From assembly GCA_021846065.1 (NCBI GenBank), contig JAJZCP010000011.1:1-15200 (forward strand): 15,200 bases of DNA. Reading direction: 5' to 3'. Below are positions 1 to 10,183 of the stretch, in pieces; the stretch's first letter is position 1; every line of letters begins with the position of its first letter. The position numbers and the translations under genes are program-made. The notes beneath the pieces are model-generated. The model was given only the letters and a program-made list of their open reading frames with translations. It had not been told where the DNA came from and searched no databases. The DNA is from Acidobacteriota bacterium. GTDB lineage: Bacteria > Acidobacteriota > Terriglobia > Terriglobales > Acidobacteriaceae.

Positions 1-3000
1 GAATGGTGTTTTTTCCTGTCGAAAAATTGCCCCGTCTGCAGTGCGAAGGCATCTTCGAAAAAATCGTTAAAGAAGAAGGTCTGACGGTCCTCGGCTGGCG
101 CGATACGCCCTGCGACGGGGATGCCATCGGCCGTGTGGCGCGTGCCACACAACCGTACATTCAGCAGATTTTTGTCGGCCGGCCGGCCGGGATGGATGAG
201 GATGCGTTTGAGCGGAAGCTGTACGTCGTGCGCAAGCGCGTGGAAGCGCAGGTTGAAGCCTCCGATATCGACGACAAGCATTTCTTCTATATCCCCTCCC
301 TATCGGCGCGGACCATCGTTTACAAGGGACTGTTGCTGGCGCCCCAGATTGCCAGGTTTTACGGAGAGCTTTCCGATCCTGACGCGGTAAGCGCCATCTG
401 TCTGGTGCATCAGCGCTTTTCAACCAATACATTTCCCAGCTGGCGCCTGGCGCATCCGTTCCGCTATGTTGCGCATAACGGCGAGATCAACACGCTGCGC
501 GGCAACGTGAACTGGATGCACGCCCGCCAGTCTGTGCTGCGGTCGCCACTGTTTGGCGATGACCTGAAGAAAATCTTCCCCGTCATTGAGCCGGACAATA
601 GTGACTCCTCAGCCTTTGATAATGCGCTGGAGCTTCTGTTTCATTCCGGCCGCAGCATGCCGCATTGCATGGCCATGTTGATTCCGGAAGCGTGGGCGGG
701 CAATCCGCATATGGCAGCCGAGAAGCGGGCGTTTTACGAATACCACGCGTCCTTGATGGAGCCGTGGGATGGGCCGGCAGCCATCGCGTTTACAGACGGA
801 CGCGTCATTGGCGCCACGCTCGATCGCAATGGCCTGCGCCCCGGCCGCTATGTCATCACGAAGGACGACATTGTCGTGATGGCTTCTGAGGCTGGCGTTC
901 TGGATGTTCCTGCAGCGAATGTCCGCAAGAAGGGGCGGCTGCAGCCCGGAAAAATGTTTCTGGTGGATACGGTTCGCCAGCAGATCATCTCCGATAAAGA
1001 GATCAAGAAGGAGCTTGCCGGCCGCCAGCCGTATGAGGAGTGGCTGCGCGCCAATCAGATCACCCTCGATCAGCTTCCGGAGCCCTCGCGTGTCCACGGC
1101 TCCAACCACAGCACGATGCTGCGCCGCCAGCGCGCCTTCGGTTACTCGGAAGAGGATCTCACCATGGTGCTGGAGCCGATGGCCAGCCGTGGCGAAGAGC
1201 CGATCGGCTCCATGGGAACGGATACGCCGCTGGCCTGCCTGTCGGACCGGCCGCAGATGCTGTTCAGCTACTTCCGTCAGCTCTTTGCGCAGGTGACCAA
1301 TCCGCCCATCGATCCGATCCGTGAGGAGATGGTCATGTCGCTGACCAGCTTCATCGGCATCGAGCGCAATATTCTGGAAGAGACACCGCTGAACTGTCAC
1401 ACGCTCAAGCTGCCGCACGCGTTACTGACCAACCGCGATCTGGAGAAGCTGCGCCGTGTTTCCACCGGGGATTTGCTGGCGACGACGCTGCCGGCGCTCT
1501 TTCGCGCGCAGGACGGTGAAGAGGGCCTCAAGCGTGCGCTCGACGAGCTTTGCCAGCGCGCCTCCCTCGCCGTTCGCAGCGGGTACACGCTGCTGATCCT
1601 CTCCGATCGCGGCGTGGACGCGCAGTACGCGCCGATTCCGAGCCTGCTGGCGCTCGCCGCCGTGCACAACCTGCTGGTCCGCGAAGAGACGCGCACACAG
1701 GTGGCGTTGATTCTGGAGTCCGGCGAGCCGCGCGAGGTGATGCATTTTGCGCTGCTGATCGGCTTTGGCGCCAGCGCTATCAATCCGTATCTGGCGATGG
1801 ATTCCATCCGCGACCTGGCTCACCGCGGCTACCTGACGGCTGGAGTCAGTCCGGACGCGGCCGTAAAGAACTTCATTAAAGCGATCAATAAAGGATTGCT
1901 CAAAACTTTCTCGAAGATGGGAATCTCCACGCTGCAGAGCTATCGCGGTGCGCAGGTGTTTGAGGCGGTCGGTCTCAACCGCGATCTTATGGAGGCCTAC
2001 TTCAAAGGGGTCGCATCGCGTGTAGAGGGCGTGGGCCTGGGCGTGCTGGCGCGTGAAGCGCAGATGAAGCATGAGCATGCCTTTGCCCCGATGAGCGAGT
2101 CGCAGCCTGACCTGACAACGGGCGGTGTGTACCACTATCGCGAGAACGGCGAATATCACCTGCTCAACCCGCTGACCATCAGCAAGCTGCAGCACTCGGT
2201 GCGAAGTGGCGACGCCAAGACGTTCGAAGAATATACGCAGTTGATCGATGCGCAGAATCGCAACATGAGCACGCTGCGCAGCCTGATGCATATCAAGGAA
2301 GCCGCACAACCCATCTCCGTGGATGAGGTTGAGCCAGCGCGCGAAATCGTCAAGCGCTTCACCACCGGCGCCATGTCGTTTGGGTCCATCAGTCAGGAAG
2401 CCCACGAAACTCTGGCGATTGCCATGAATCGCATCGGCGGAAAATCCAATACGGGCGAGGGCGGAGAAGACGAGGCGCGGTTCATCCCGGATGCAAACGG
2501 CGACTCCCGCCGGAGCGCCGTCAAGCAGGTGGCCTCCGGACGCTTTGGTGTCACCACCCACTATCTGGTTAACGCCGATGAGCTGCAGATCAAGATGGCG
2601 CAGGGGGCCAAGCCTGGCGAAGGCGGGCAGCTGCCGGGCCACAAGGTAGATGAAAATATTGCGCGTATCCGGCACTCCACGCCGGGTGTCGGTTTGATTT
2701 CTCCGCCGCCGCACCACGACATCTATTCCATCGAGGATCTGGCGCAGCTCATCTACGACCTGAAGAACGTGAATCCTCGTGCGCGCATCGCCGTCAAGCT
2801 GGTCGCGGAGGTGGGCGTGGGTACGGTCGCCGCCGGAGTTTCCAAGGCGCACGCCGATGTTGTGCTGATTAGCGGCGACAGCGGCGGCACGGGAGCTTCG
2901 CCGCTTAGCTCCATCAAGCATGCGGGGCTGCCCTGGGAGCTGGGGCTGGCCGAGACGCAGCAGGTGTTATTGCTGAACGATCTGCGCAGCCGTATCCGCG

Positions 3001-4286
3001 TGCAGACAGACGGCAAACTGCAGACGGGCCGCGACGTGGTGATTGCCGCGCTGCTGGGCGCGGAAGAGTTTGGATTCGCGACGACGCCGCTGATTGCAAT
3101 GGGCTGCATCATGATCCGCAAATGCCACCTGAATACCTGTCCGGTGGGCATTGCGACGCAGGATCCGGAGCTGCGGCGCAGATTCCAGGGGCAGCCGGAG
3201 CACGTGATCAACTTCCTGTTCTTCATTGCGGAACAGGTGCGCGCCTATATGGCCAAGATGGGCTTCCGTACCTTCGATGAAATGGTTGGCCGTGTGGACA
3301 TGCTCGATACGCGGCCGGCAGTCGACCACTGGAAGGCAAGCGGACTCGACCTGTCGTCCATTCTGTACAGTCCGGAGCTGCCGGCGCGCGTTGCCCGGCG
3401 CTGCACGCAGGCCCAGGATCACGGATTGGAACAGGCGCTCGATCATGAATTGCTGAAGCTGGCGCGGCCAGCGCTGGAGCATGGCAAGACCGTGACCGCA
3501 TCGCTGCCAGTGCGTAACATCCACCGCACGGTGGGCGCGATGCTGGGCGGAGAAGTGGTGCAGAGCTATGGAGCCGCCGGGCTGCCGGATGACACGATTC
3601 GCTTCAGCTTTACCGGCTCGGCCGGGCAGAGCTTTGGCGCGTTTCTGCCAAACGGCGTCACCCTCACGCTGGAAGGCGAGGCGAACGATTACGTCGGCAA
3701 GGGCCTCTCCGGTGGCCGCATCGTCATGTATCCTCCGCGCGGTTCCAGTTTCCTGCCGGAAGAGAGCGTGTTGCTGGGCAACGTGGCACTGTATGGGGCA
3801 ACCAGCGGCGAAGCATTTTTGAGCGGAGTGGCCGGCGAACGATTTGCCGTGCGCAACTCCGGGGCCACAGCGGTCGTTGAAGGCGTCGGCGACCACTGCT
3901 GCGAATACATGACCAAGGGACTCGTGGTCGTGCTGGGCTCCTGCGGGCGCAACTTTGCTGCCGGAATGAGCGGCGGCATCGCGTTTGTATTCGATGAGGG
4001 AGGATCCTTTGTGCAGAAGCGCTGCAACCAGGCGTCGGTGGATCTGGAGCCGCTGACGGAGACGCAGGATGTCTTCACGCTTCGGGCGCTCATCACGCGG
4101 CATCGCGACCTGACCGGCAGTCCGCGGGCCGGCTGGATTCTCGACAACTGGCGAGAGAGTCTCTCACGTTTCGTCAAGGTGTTTCCGCATGAATACCGGC
4201 GCGTGCTGCGCAGCCGCCCGGCTGCCATGCCGCCAGCTCATAATGTGGCACCAACTTCGTTGACCCGGCAGGTGCTGCATGGCTAA
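1..4286 (+). CDS. gltB: Glutamate synthase (NADPH) large subunit, 5'-truncated by window edge
   Basis: This subunit hydrolyses glutamine and passes the ammonia through a tunnel to 2-oxoglutarate on FMN, making two glutamates with electrons from GltD. About 1427 residues are visible. By comparison with the E. coli protein, roughly 80 N-terminal residues, including the catalytic Cys1 of the class II amidotransferase domain, lie upstream of the window, so the first ATG (position 3) is internal. Visible parts in order: the rest of the amidotransferase domain ([32 protein letters not shown]); a central linker domain; the FMN-binding synthase domain from about residue 785 ([37 protein letters not shown]); the 3Fe-4S cysteines near residues 1035-1046 ([15 protein letters not shown]); and the C-terminal GXGXG beta-helix domain from about residue 1175. 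The frame is intact. It overlaps gltD by 8 bases, so the two are surely co-transcribed and probably translationally coupled. Confidence 0.97.
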   Translation, partial: MVFFPVEKLPRLQCEGIFEKIVKEEGLTVLGWRDTPCDGDAIGRVARATQPYIQQIFVGRPAGMDEDAFERKLYVVRKRVEAQVEASDIDDKHFFYIPSLSARTIVYKGLLLAPQIARFYGELSDPDAVSAICLVHQRFSTNTFPSWRLAHPFRYVAHNGEINTLRGNVNWMHARQSVLRSPLFGDDLKKIFPVIEPDNSDSSAFDNALELLFHSGRSMPHCMAMLIPEAWAGNPHMAAEKRAFYEYHASLMEPWDGPAAIAFTDGRVIGATLDRNGLRPGRYVITKDDIVVMASEAGVLDVPAANVRKKGRLQPGKMFLVDTVRQQIISDKEIKKELAGRQPYEEWLRANQITLDQLPEPSRVHGSNHSTMLRRQRAFGYSEEDLTMVLEPMASRGEEPIGSMGTDTPLACLSDRPQMLFSYFRQLFAQVTNPPIDPIREEMVMSLTSFIGIERNILEETPLNCHTLKLPHALLTNRDLEKLRRVSTGDLLATTLPALFRAQDGEEGLKRALDELCQRASLAVRSGYTLLILSDRGVDAQYAPIPSLLALAAVHNLLVREETRTQVALILESGEPREVMHFALLIGFGASAINPYLAMDSIRDLAHRGYLTAGVSPDAAVKNFIKAINKGLLKTFSKMGISTLQSYRGAQVFEAVGLNRDLMEAYFKGVASRVEGVGLGVLAREAQMKHEHAFAPMSESQPDLTTGGVYHYRENGEYHLLNPLTISKLQHSVRSGDAKTFEEYTQLIDAQNRNMSTLRSLMHIKEAAQPISVDEVEPAREIVKRFTTGAMSFGSISQEAHETLAIAMNRIGGKSNTGEGGEDEARFIPDANGDSRRSAVKQVASGRFGVTTHYLVNADELQIKMAQGAKPGEGGQLPGHKVDENIARIRHSTPGVGLISPPPHHDIYSIEDLAQLIYDLKNVNPRARIAVKLVAEVGVGTVAAGVSKAHADVVLISGDSGGTGASPLSSIKHAGLPWELGLAETQQVLLLNDLRSRIRVQTDGKLQTGRDVVIAALLGAEEFGFATTPLIAMGCIMIRKCHLNTCPVGIATQDPELRRRFQGQPEHVINFLFFIAEQVRAYMAKMGFRTFDEMVGRVDMLDTRPAVDHWKASGLDLSSILYSPELPARVARRCTQAQDHGLEQALDHELLKLARPALEHGKTVTASLPVRNIHRTVGAMLGGEVVQSYGAAGLPDDTIRFSFTGSAGQSFGAFLPNGVTLTLEGEANDYVGKGLSGGRIVMYPPRGSSFLPEESVLLGNVALYGATSGEAFLSGVAGERFAVRNSGATAVVEGVGDHCCEYMTKGLVVVLGSCGRNFAAGMSGGIAFVFDEGGSFVQKRCNQASVDLEPLTETQDVFTLRALITRHRDLTGSPRAGWILDNWRESLSRFVKVFPHEYRRVLRSRPAAMPPAHNVAPTSLTRQVLHG

Positions 4287-5730
4287 GCCCACTGGATTTA
4301 TGGAATTCTCACGCGAGCTGCCTGAGCGGCGTCCCGTAACGGAGCGCGTGAACGACTGGTTTGAAATCTACCGCGCATTTCCTGAGGAGAAGCAGCAGGA
4401 GCAGGCGGCGCGCTGCATGGACTGCGGCGTTCCGTTCTGCCACTCCGGCTGCCCGGTCAACAACATCATTCCAGAGTGGAATGACATGGTGTATCGCGGG
4501 CGCTGGAAAGAGGCGATCCGCCGTCTGCATGCAACCAATAATTTTCCGGAGTTTACGGGCCGCATCTGCCCGGCGCCTTGCGAGGCCGCCTGCGTGCTCG
4601 GCATCAATGCGCCGCCCGTGGCCATCAAGCAAATCGAGAAGAGTATTGTTGAGCACGCGTTTGAAGAGGGCTGGGTACAGCCGGAACCGCCGGCCGTGCT
4701 GACCGGCAAGCGCGTTGCGGTCATCGGCTCCGGACCGGCAGGCCTTGCCGCTGCCCAGCAGCTGCGCCGCGCCGGCCATGCAGTGCGCGTCTACGAGAAG
4801 GCAGACCGCATCGGTGGACTGCTGCGGTATGGCATCCCCAACTTTAAGCTGGAGAAGACCGTGCTCGATCGGCGGCTGGAACAGATGCAGGCCGAGGGCG
4901 TCGAATTCGTAACGAATGCGCACGTTGGCCGCAATGTCGATGTCGAGGAACTTCGTAAGACGAATGATGCAATTCTGCTGGCGGGCGGTGCGGAGCAGCC
5001 GCGCGACCTGACAGTTCCCGGACGCGAGTTGAAGGGCATCCACTATGCGATGGAGTTTCTGCCCCAGCAGAACCATCGCTGCGAAGGCGATACAGTGGCC
5101 GAGCCCATGGCGATTTCTGCCGCCGGAAAGCACGTAATCATCATCGGCGGCGGCGATACGGGTGCAGACTGCCTGGGTACATGCCATCGCCAGAAGGCAG
5201 CCTCCGTCGAGCAGTTTGAGATTATGCCGGTGCCTCCCGCGGAGCGTTCACCGCTGACGCCCTGGCCGCTATGGCCCATGCAGTTGCGCACGGAGGGTGC
5301 CCACGAAGAGGGCGGCAACCGCAACTGGAGCGTCGCCACAACACGCTTTACGGGGGATGCGGAAGGAAATGTGCGCGAGCTGCATGCTGTGCGGGTCGGC
5401 CCGCCGCCGAAATTCGCACCTGAGCCGGGGACAGAGTATGTCATGCGCGCGGACCTGGTGCTGCTGGCCATGGGATTTGCCGGACCAGTGCGCAGCGGTC
5501 TGCTGGAGCAGCTTGGCGTCGCGCTGGATGCGCGGGGCAACGTTGCCGCCGGCGCAGACTTTATGAGCTCAGTCCCGGGTGTGTTTGCGGCGGGCGATCT
5601 GCGGCGCGGGCAGTCGCTGGTTGTTTGGGCAATCTCTGAGGGCAGAAAAGCTGCGGCCGCCATCGATCGCTATCTGGCAATGCCGCAGCGTGCGGACCAT
5701 GCTGAGCTGGCTCTTGCGGGTGCGCGATAA
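4279..5730 (+). CDS. gltD: Glutamate synthase (NADPH) small subunit
   Basis: This is the FAD- and NADPH-binding beta subunit that feeds electrons to GltB through two 4Fe-4S clusters. The 483 residues match the usual family length. The N-terminal ferredoxin-like region carries cysteines 46, 49, 54 and 58 ([14 protein letters not shown]) and 97, 101 and 105 (CPAPCEAAC). An FAD Rossmann motif [11 protein letters not shown] lies near residue 147, and the NADPH-binding motif [16 protein letters not shown] near residue 287. The C-terminal FAD-contact segment reads [19 protein letters not shown]. The ATG lies inside the last codons of gltB (8-base overlap), with an AGGTG ribosome-binding sequence just ahead. 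The start [10 protein letters not shown] is typical of the family. No terminator is evident in the 10 bases before the convergent porin gene. Confidence 0.97.
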   Translation: MAKPTGFMEFSRELPERRPVTERVNDWFEIYRAFPEEKQQEQAARCMDCGVPFCHSGCPVNNIIPEWNDMVYRGRWKEAIRRLHATNNFPEFTGRICPAPCEAACVLGINAPPVAIKQIEKSIVEHAFEEGWVQPEPPAVLTGKRVAVIGSGPAGLAAAQQLRRAGHAVRVYEKADRIGGLLRYGIPNFKLEKTVLDRRLEQMQAEGVEFVTNAHVGRNVDVEELRKTNDAILLAGGAEQPRDLTVPGRELKGIHYAMEFLPQQNHRCEGDTVAEPMAISAAGKHVIIIGGGDTGADCLGTCHRQKAASVEQFEIMPVPPAERSPLTPWPLWPMQLRTEGAHEEGGNRNWSVATTRFTGDAEGNVRELHAVRVGPPPKFAPEPGTEYVMRADLVLLAMGFAGPVRSGLLEQLGVALDARGNVAAGADFMSSVPGVFAAGDLRRGQSLVVWAISEGRKAAAAIDRYLAMPQRADHAELALAGAR

Positions 5731-5740
5731 GCGCGCCCGG

Positions 5741-6928
5741 CTAAAACATGATCCCGGCTTCAACCAGGCCGCGAATCTGTGTGGAGTTGCCGGCAAATGG
5801 CCCAAACCCATCGCCGATAGTTATGCTTCGTGCGCCCACCCAGGAAAATTCACCCCGCGCGTATCCATGCTTCCGCTGATAGGCGGGCGTTAGTGTTATA
5901 GAACCGGCGCTGCTGCCCGGGCCATAGAGCAAGTCGAGCGACGGGCCCCCGTGGTTGCCGGAGTTGTGGATGATCTCTCCCCGCGCGGCAACAGACCAGT
6001 ACCTGGCAATGGTGCGCGACAGCAACATGGCTGCGCCCAGCGTGTAGGTTGTACGGTCGGCGCCAATGGATGTTAGCTGCGCGATCCGCGTGTATTGCAC
6101 ATAGGGCTGAAAGCTCCAGCGACCCGCTTTCCGGGCGTAGATGATGTCGTAAATACTGCTGTTATTTTGGAATGCCGGCGTTGCGAAGGTGGAGTATCCC
6201 GTGCGCCCGATATTTCCCCCGGCCGTGACGGAAAGAGTGTTGTTACTGTCAACGGCGTAGCTGGCCAGTCCGGTCAGCCAGTTCCAGCGGTTGGAATAGA
6301 AGCCATCGTTCCAACTCAGCGACGTTGTGAGCGCGCGATGCGTGTAATTCACCTGCACGCCGCGGTTGACGGCATTTGTCTGGTTCCACAGAAGACCGCG
6401 CTCAATGTTGTAGTTCTGAAATGTAAATGTCGATTCGCCACCGAGCAGCGTTAACAACTTTCCCGCCTGGATATTCAACGCATGCGAAGGTGCCACCTCA
6501 ACATAGGCAACCGGCACCGGCCCATAGAGGCGGGAGACTGCGGTTGCGGTCGAATACAGCGGCGTGCCGACGGCGGGAAGGTTATATGCGCCTGCCTGGA
6601 CATAGAACTGCAGCCAACCGTCCGGCTTTTGCAGAATTCCGAACGCGTTGCTGAACTCGACGCGGCTCGTTGCATCCCCGATATCTGCGTGATTTTGACC
6701 CGCTGCCATCAGCGTGCCCAGGCCCCCAAGGTACCAGTGGCCCAGCGAACCCAGAGAGAACGACCGGGGCTGCGGTAAAGTCAGTGGCCCGGAGGTGGGC
6801 GGAAAAGTTACCGGAGTGATCGCCGGCTGCTTTTGGGATGCAGATTCCGCCGGTTGCTGCGCGCGCGCCGCGGAAAAGCTTACGAGCAACAGGGTTGCGA
6901 AAGCGCACCGCAAATATCTGTTCAACAA
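5741..6928 (-). CDS. Outer-membrane beta-barrel porin, OmpL-like (BBP2 family)
   Basis: Probably a secreted outer-membrane channel; its substrate is unknown. From a TTG at 6928 the product is 395 residues, starting with a classic signal peptide: arginine residues, then a hydrophobic core (AFATLLLVSFSA), then ARA before QQ as the cleavage site. The mature part is rich in alternating aromatic and polar strands. It contains GKLLTLLGGESTFTFQNYNI and ERGLLWNQTNAVNRGVQVNY, a signature I recognise from the putative beta-barrel porin-2 family. It ends in Phe, as most BAM-inserted barrels do. I chose TTG because GGAGG (6941-6937) sits 8 bases ahead. The upstream in-frame ATG at 6985 would add 19 residues and has no clear ribosome site. 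The gene lies downstream of the LysR gene on the same strand, after a 218-base gap, and converges on gltD. Family call moderate to good; specificity not predictable. Confidence 0.85.
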   Translation of the reverse strand: MLNRYLRCAFATLLLVSFSAARAQQPAESASQKQPAITPVTFPPTSGPLTLPQPRSFSLGSLGHWYLGGLGTLMAAGQNHADIGDATSRVEFSNAFGILQKPDGWLQFYVQAGAYNLPAVGTPLYSTATAVSRLYGPVPVAYVEVAPSHALNIQAGKLLTLLGGESTFTFQNYNIERGLLWNQTNAVNRGVQVNYTHRALTTSLSWNDGFYSNRWNWLTGLASYAVDSNNTLSVTAGGNIGRTGYSTFATPAFQNNSSIYDIIYARKAGRWSFQPYVQYTRIAQLTSIGADRTTYTLGAAMLLSRTIARYWSVAARGEIIHNSGNHGGPSLDLLYGPGSSAGSITLTPAYQRKHGYARGEFSWVGARSITIGDGFGPFAGNSTQIRGLVEAGIMF

Positions 6929-6936
6929 TGGAAATT

Positions 6937-6941
6937 CCTCC
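6937..6941 (-). promoter_or_regulatory. Ribosome-binding site deciding a TTG start of the porin
   Basis: On the - strand GGAGG occupies 6941-6937 and is followed by an 8-base spacer and TTG at 6928. The next codon is also TTG. The spacing is optimal, and the resulting N-terminus is a compact signal peptide. The alternative ATG at 6985 lacks a purine-rich site. Confidence 0.6.
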
Positions 6942-7081
6942 AGAGCGTGAAAATGACCTCTTGCGGAAGTGGCAAATCGAAACATGACAAACGCTCATCA
7001 TGTCTCACCAGCCGAGCCAACCGCCTTGAGATAATTCCATGCCTTTGCAGATAAGAACGGGATAACGAGTTCGTAAGAAAG

Positions 7082-7091
7082 TTGTATACAA
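7082..7091. repeat. 10-base perfect palindrome in the lysR-porin gap
   Basis: TTGTATACAA is fully self-complementary and lies in the 218-base gap between the LysR gene stop (7147) and the porin start (6928). It could be an operator for the neighbouring regulator or another dimeric protein, but its ends lack the T-N11-A layout usually expected of a LysR box, and a 10-base palindrome can occur by chance. The rest of the gap holds no promoter I can support. Confidence 0.2.
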
Positions 7092-7146
7092 GCGGGTAGA
7101 TCCGGTTGACAGCGTATGGCGTGTGCTCCCGGCGTTGCGCTTTGTC

Positions 7147-8028
7147 CTAGCGATTGGAGGCAGTAGCAATATCCAGAAACTCGCGGGCTGCCCGTGTCAG
7201 AACATGATCGCGATGATGGATCAGGGCCAGATCGCGGGCGAGCCGAACCCCTTCCAGGCGAACAGGCACCAGCTTGCCGGCCTTCTCTTCATCCACAAAG
7301 TTAATGCGCGGCAGAAAGCCGGCGCCCAGACCGGCAACGATCAGCCGCTTCAGCAGCTCTCCGGAGTCGACCTCCATTGCCAGGCGAGGATGCACGTCGT
7401 GCATCTGGAAAATACCTTCCAGCTGTTCGCGCTGCCGGCCCTGCTTGGGGAGCAGGAGTGAAAACTTCGCCAGCTCTTCCACGCGAATCGTGGCACGTTG
7501 CGCCAGTGGATGGTCCGGCTGCACGGCGAGCACGAGCTCGTCCTTGTGCACCGGCGTGATCGAAAGGCGCTTGTCTTTCAAGGGCAGCGAGATGACGCCA
7601 AAGTCCACCTGCCGTTTGAGGACCGCTTCGAGCGTGCGGGCCCGCTCAGCGCGCACAATTCCAATGCCAACCTTTGGGCATTGCTTGCGAAACTCCGCGA
7701 AAATGGCTGGAAAAACATACAGGCAGGTTGTCTCGTTGGCACTGATGGAAATTGCACCCCGCGGTGCGCGGTGCAGATCGGCGATGGTCATGTGGATGTG
7801 GCTGTAGCACTGCAGGCAATGTTCGGCGAACGGTTCAAAGACGCGGCCCGCGGCAGTTGGGCTTACCTTGCCCGATTTGCGGTCGAAAAGCGTCGCACCC
7901 ATCTCCTTTTCGAGGGAGCGGATCTGGGCGGAGATGGCTGGCTGCGTCACGCGAAGCTTTTCAGCGGCGCGGGAAAAACTTCCTAACTGGCAAACTTCGA
8001 GAAATGTCTTCAGCTTTTCGAAATCCAC
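7147..8028 (-). CDS. LysR-type transcriptional regulator
   Basis: A cytoplasmic DNA-binding regulator of 293 residues, the usual LysR length. Residues about 5-62 form the winged helix-turn-helix (LGSFSRAAEKLRVTQPAISA, then SLEKEMGATLFDR). From about residue 90 the two-lobed effector domain follows (GAISISANETTCLYVFPAIF; RQVDFGVISLPL; DELVLAVQPDHPLA; VAGLGAGFLPR). The effector cannot be predicted. The start is a GTG at 8028, giving the family-typical MDFEKLKTFLEV. The gene begins 38 bases after hisA stops, on the same strand, so it may be transcribed as the last gene of the his operon, and the porin follows it. Most LysR genes are divergent from their target; here no divergent partner exists, so the regulated gene is unclear. 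The porin downstream is one candidate. Confidence 0.93.
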   Translation of the reverse strand: MDFEKLKTFLEVCQLGSFSRAAEKLRVTQPAISAQIRSLEKEMGATLFDRKSGKVSPTAAGRVFEPFAEHCLQCYSHIHMTIADLHRAPRGAISISANETTCLYVFPAIFAEFRKQCPKVGIGIVRAERARTLEAVLKRQVDFGVISLPLKDKRLSITPVHKDELVLAVQPDHPLAQRATIRVEELAKFSLLLPKQGRQREQLEGIFQMHDVHPRLAMEVDSGELLKRLIVAGLGAGFLPRINFVDEEKAGKLVPVRLEGVRLARDLALIHHRDHVLTRAAREFLDIATASNR

Positions 8029-8066
8029 GAGGCACCGCCCTGTTTTTAAGTCTGAATTTCTGCTGA

Positions 8067-8756
8067 TCAGGCAGGCATTGCGCCTGTGTAAATTGCCATA
8101 CCTGCAACGGCATCGACGCCCAGTGCATCCAGCGTGTCAATCTCATCCTGCGACCGGATTCCGCCCGCGACGATCAGCTGCCGCGTAGTCTCGCGGCGCA
8201 GCGTCCGGGCCACCTCGACGGGAAATCCGGCCATCATGCCTTCTCCGTCAATATGCGTATACAGAAAGGCGCCGCAGTAGGCGTCCAGCTCGCGAATGGC
8301 CTGCGCCGGTTCGAGGGATATCTGGTCCTGCCATCCACGTACGGCGACGCGGCCACCTTTTGCATCCACGCTGAAAACCAGCGGGTCCAGGCCGACGCGG
8401 GCCGACAGCTCTGCTGCAAAACTGTGCCGGATCAGTGACTCACCGCGGTCGGAGTTACCGAACAACGAAGATCCCAGAATGACCCGCAGAGCGCCCGCCC
8501 CCAGCAGCGCCAGCACATCGTCAACAGAGCGAATGCCGCCACCAACCTGACAGGGAAGTCTCTTTACGATTTGCGCGATGAGCGCGCGGTTATCGCCCGT
8601 TCGCTTGGCGGCGTCCAGATCGATCAGCTGCACCAGCGGGTAGCCGGAGAAGCGGTCGATCCAGTATTCGAAATCGTCGAAATCCAAAGCCGGGCGCTCT
8701 CCCTGCACCAGTTGAACGATGCGGCCGCCCATCAGATCAATTGAAGGAATCAGCAT
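8067..8756 (-). CDS. hisA: Phosphoribosylformimino-AICAR-phosphate isomerase (HisA)
   Basis: HisA opens the ribose ring of ProFAR by an Amadori rearrangement to PRFAR, the fourth step of histidine synthesis, in the cytoplasm. The 229 residues form one (beta/alpha)8 barrel of two half-barrel repeats. The general base/acid aspartates are seen in IPSIDLMGG (Asp7) and FSVDAKGG. Phosphate-binding loops are CQVGGGIRS and LIVAGGIRSQDEID. The usual TDIDRDG loop reads THIDGEG here, a modest departure. The gene follows the disrupted hisF by 39 bases and is probably the last structural gene of the his operon. Order is hisF then hisA, the reverse of the enterobacterial hisA-hisF. An AGAGGT site precedes the ATG. 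HisF is its structural paralogue, but the opening IPSIDLMGG distinguishes HisA from the [10 protein letters not shown] of HisF. Confidence 0.95.
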   Translation of the reverse strand: MLIPSIDLMGGRIVQLVQGERPALDFDDFEYWIDRFSGYPLVQLIDLDAAKRTGDNRALIAQIVKRLPCQVGGGIRSVDDVLALLGAGALRVILGSSLFGNSDRGESLIRHSFAAELSARVGLDPLVFSVDAKGGRVAVRGWQDQISLEPAQAIRELDAYCGAFLYTHIDGEGMMAGFPVEVARTLRRETTRQLIVAGGIRSQDEIDTLDALGVDAVAGMAIYTGAMPA

Positions 8757-8795
8757 TTGGACCTCTGCTTCTATTGTGCCGTGGATTTCTTGTTT

Positions 8796-9567
8796 TCAGC
8801 AGGGAAGTCGCACCGGAATCGCTTGCCCGGCAAGCTGCTGCTTCAGGGAACGGGCATCGTAGAGTCCGCGATGAAAAATGCTGGCAGCGAGTGCAGCGTC
8901 TGCGCGGCCTGCGGTAAAGACCTCCGCAAAATGCTCCGCACTGCCGCCGCCGCCGGATGCAATGACGGGAATGCTCACCGTGTCGGCCACAGCAGCGGTC
9001 AGCGGGCAATCGAACCCGGCGCGCGTACCATCAGCGTCCATGGATGTAAGAAGAATCTCTCCGGCGCCGCGCTGTTCGGCTTCGCGCGCCCAGTCCACAA
9101 CATTGCGGCCGGTCGCGCGACGGCCACCCCCCCGCAAACACCTCCGCCTGCTCCGCTGGCAGGGCACCGCGCCGTGCATCGATGGCCACTACGACGGCCT
9201 GCGAGCCAAAGCGCGCGCCAATTTCGCTGATGAGTTCAGGCCGCGCGAGTGCGGCAGAGTTGACGCTGACCTTGTCAGCGCCGGCGTCAAAGACCTGCTT
9301 GGCGTCGTCCAGCGTGCGAATTCCACCCCCGACCGCGAGCGGGATAAAGATGCGCTCTGCGGCGCGGCGAACGCTATCCAGCAGAATGCCGCGCTCCTGA
9401 TGCGTAGCGGTGATGTCGAGGAATACGATTTCGTCTGCACCGCCGGCTGCGTGGCGGATAGCGAGTTCCGCCGGGTCGCCCGCATCGACGAGATCAAGAA
9501 ACTGCACACCTTTGACCACGCGGCCCCCGTGCACGTCCAGGCAGGCGATAATGCGCCGTGTCAGCAT
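8796..9567 (-). pseudogene. hisF: Imidazole glycerol phosphate synthase cyclase subunit HisF, frameshifted in a G7 run
   Basis: HisF is the cyclase half of imidazole glycerol phosphate synthase. It joins PRFAR with ammonia from HisH to give IGP and AICAR. The region holds a complete HisF in two frames: 9567 down to the G run reads [10 protein letters not shown] (Asp11), [21 protein letters not shown] and [10 protein letters not shown]; from there to 8796, one frame over, it reads [30 protein letters not shown] and [11 protein letters not shown]. The frames meet at seven Gs on the - strand (9133-9127), near residue 145. With six Gs the join reads [12 protein letters not shown], which aligns without a gap to the family (Thermotoga EVFTYSGKKNTG), giving 256 residues. 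Unshifted, the first frame stops at 9031. The ATG at 9567 overlaps hisH by 7 bases and has GGAGG 7 bases ahead. All core motifs are conserved, so a sequencing error, a very recent mutation, or rescue by slippage are the options. Confidence 0.88.
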
Positions 9568-10169
9568 CCCGGTACCTCCAGAAAATTGCGCAGTACCTGC
9601 AGGCCGGTCTCACCGGATTTTTCCGGATGAAACTGTACCGCCATCCAGTTGTCACGCTCTACCGCTGCGGTAAAGTCGTGGCCGTAGCTGGTTACGGCGG
9701 TTGCATCCTCCACCACGGGAGCGCTGTAGGAATGTGTGAAATACACGAAACATGGATCAGGAAGATTCCCGAGAAGCCGTGATGCACGCGGGCGCGCGAA
9801 AGAATTCCAGCCGACGTGCGGCGATTTCACGGTCGGGGGAAACCGGTCGCACAGCCCGGCAAACACGCCGAGCCCTGAAGTTTCCGGAGACTCTGTGCTG
9901 CCTTCAAACAGCCACTGCAGCCCCACGCAGATTCCCAGGAATGGGATGCCGGCGCTGACCCGCTCCCGTAGCGCATTGGCCATGCCGCTGGCGTACAGTT
10001 GCCCGGTTGCAGAGAAATGTCCAACACCGGGAAGCACAATGTGCGACGCGGACCGCAGATCCTTGGCGTCCGACGTGATTCGGACGTCCGCGCCGCAGGC
10101 CCGCAGCGCCTTTGCGACGGATGTGATGTTGCCAGCTTGATAGTCAATGACAGTTACTGATGCAGCCAC
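9561..10169 (-). CDS. hisH: Imidazole glycerol phosphate synthase glutamine amidotransferase subunit HisH
   Basis: HisH hydrolyses glutamine and channels ammonia to HisF. The 202 residues are the usual length for this class I amidotransferase. The nucleophile Cys81 lies in LGICVGLQ (family usually LGICLGMQ), and the His181/Glu183 pair of the triad in VQFHPEKSG. The N-terminus [18 protein letters not shown] and the oxyanion-strand region LPGVGHF are typical. The start is a GTG at 10169 with GGAG 7 bases ahead, 14 bases after the hisB stop. The stop overlaps the ATG of hisF by 7 bases, so the synthase partners are translationally coupled. HisH needs HisF for activity, so the frameshift in hisF would also idle this protein unless repaired. 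Confidence 0.96.
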   Translation of the reverse strand: MAASVTVIDYQAGNITSVAKALRACGADVRITSDAKDLRSASHIVLPGVGHFSATGQLYASGMANALRERVSAGIPFLGICVGLQWLFEGSTESPETSGLGVFAGLCDRFPPTVKSPHVGWNSFARPRASRLLGNLPDPCFVYFTHSYSAPVVEDATAVTSYGHDFTAAVERDNWMAVQFHPEKSGETGLQVLRNFLEVPGC

Positions 10170-10183
10170 GAGTTCGCTCCGTC

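Noticed and set aside
176..192. Alternating GGCC run inside gltB
   Set aside because: It encodes a conserved stretch (FVGRPAG) in frame and is explained by GC-rich codon use.
1422..2921. A 499-codon open frame on the - strand inside gltB
   Set aside because: It is antisense to a fully conserved gltB segment, shows no recognisable domain, and is the expected mirror of GC-rich codon use. The - strand frames at 609-1418 and 2967-4103 are rejected for the same reason.
5731..5740. Possible bidirectional terminator between gltD and the porin
   Set aside because: Only 10 bases separate the stops and no hairpin with a T-run is visible on either strand.
7106..7111. TTGACA on the + strand in the lysR-porin gap
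   Set aside because: No -10 element is found 15-19 bases downstream, and the next gene on the + strand is absent, so it is probably chance.
8796..9179. A separate 127-residue protein on the - strand
   Set aside because: It is the second half of hisF in the shifted frame, not an independent gene.
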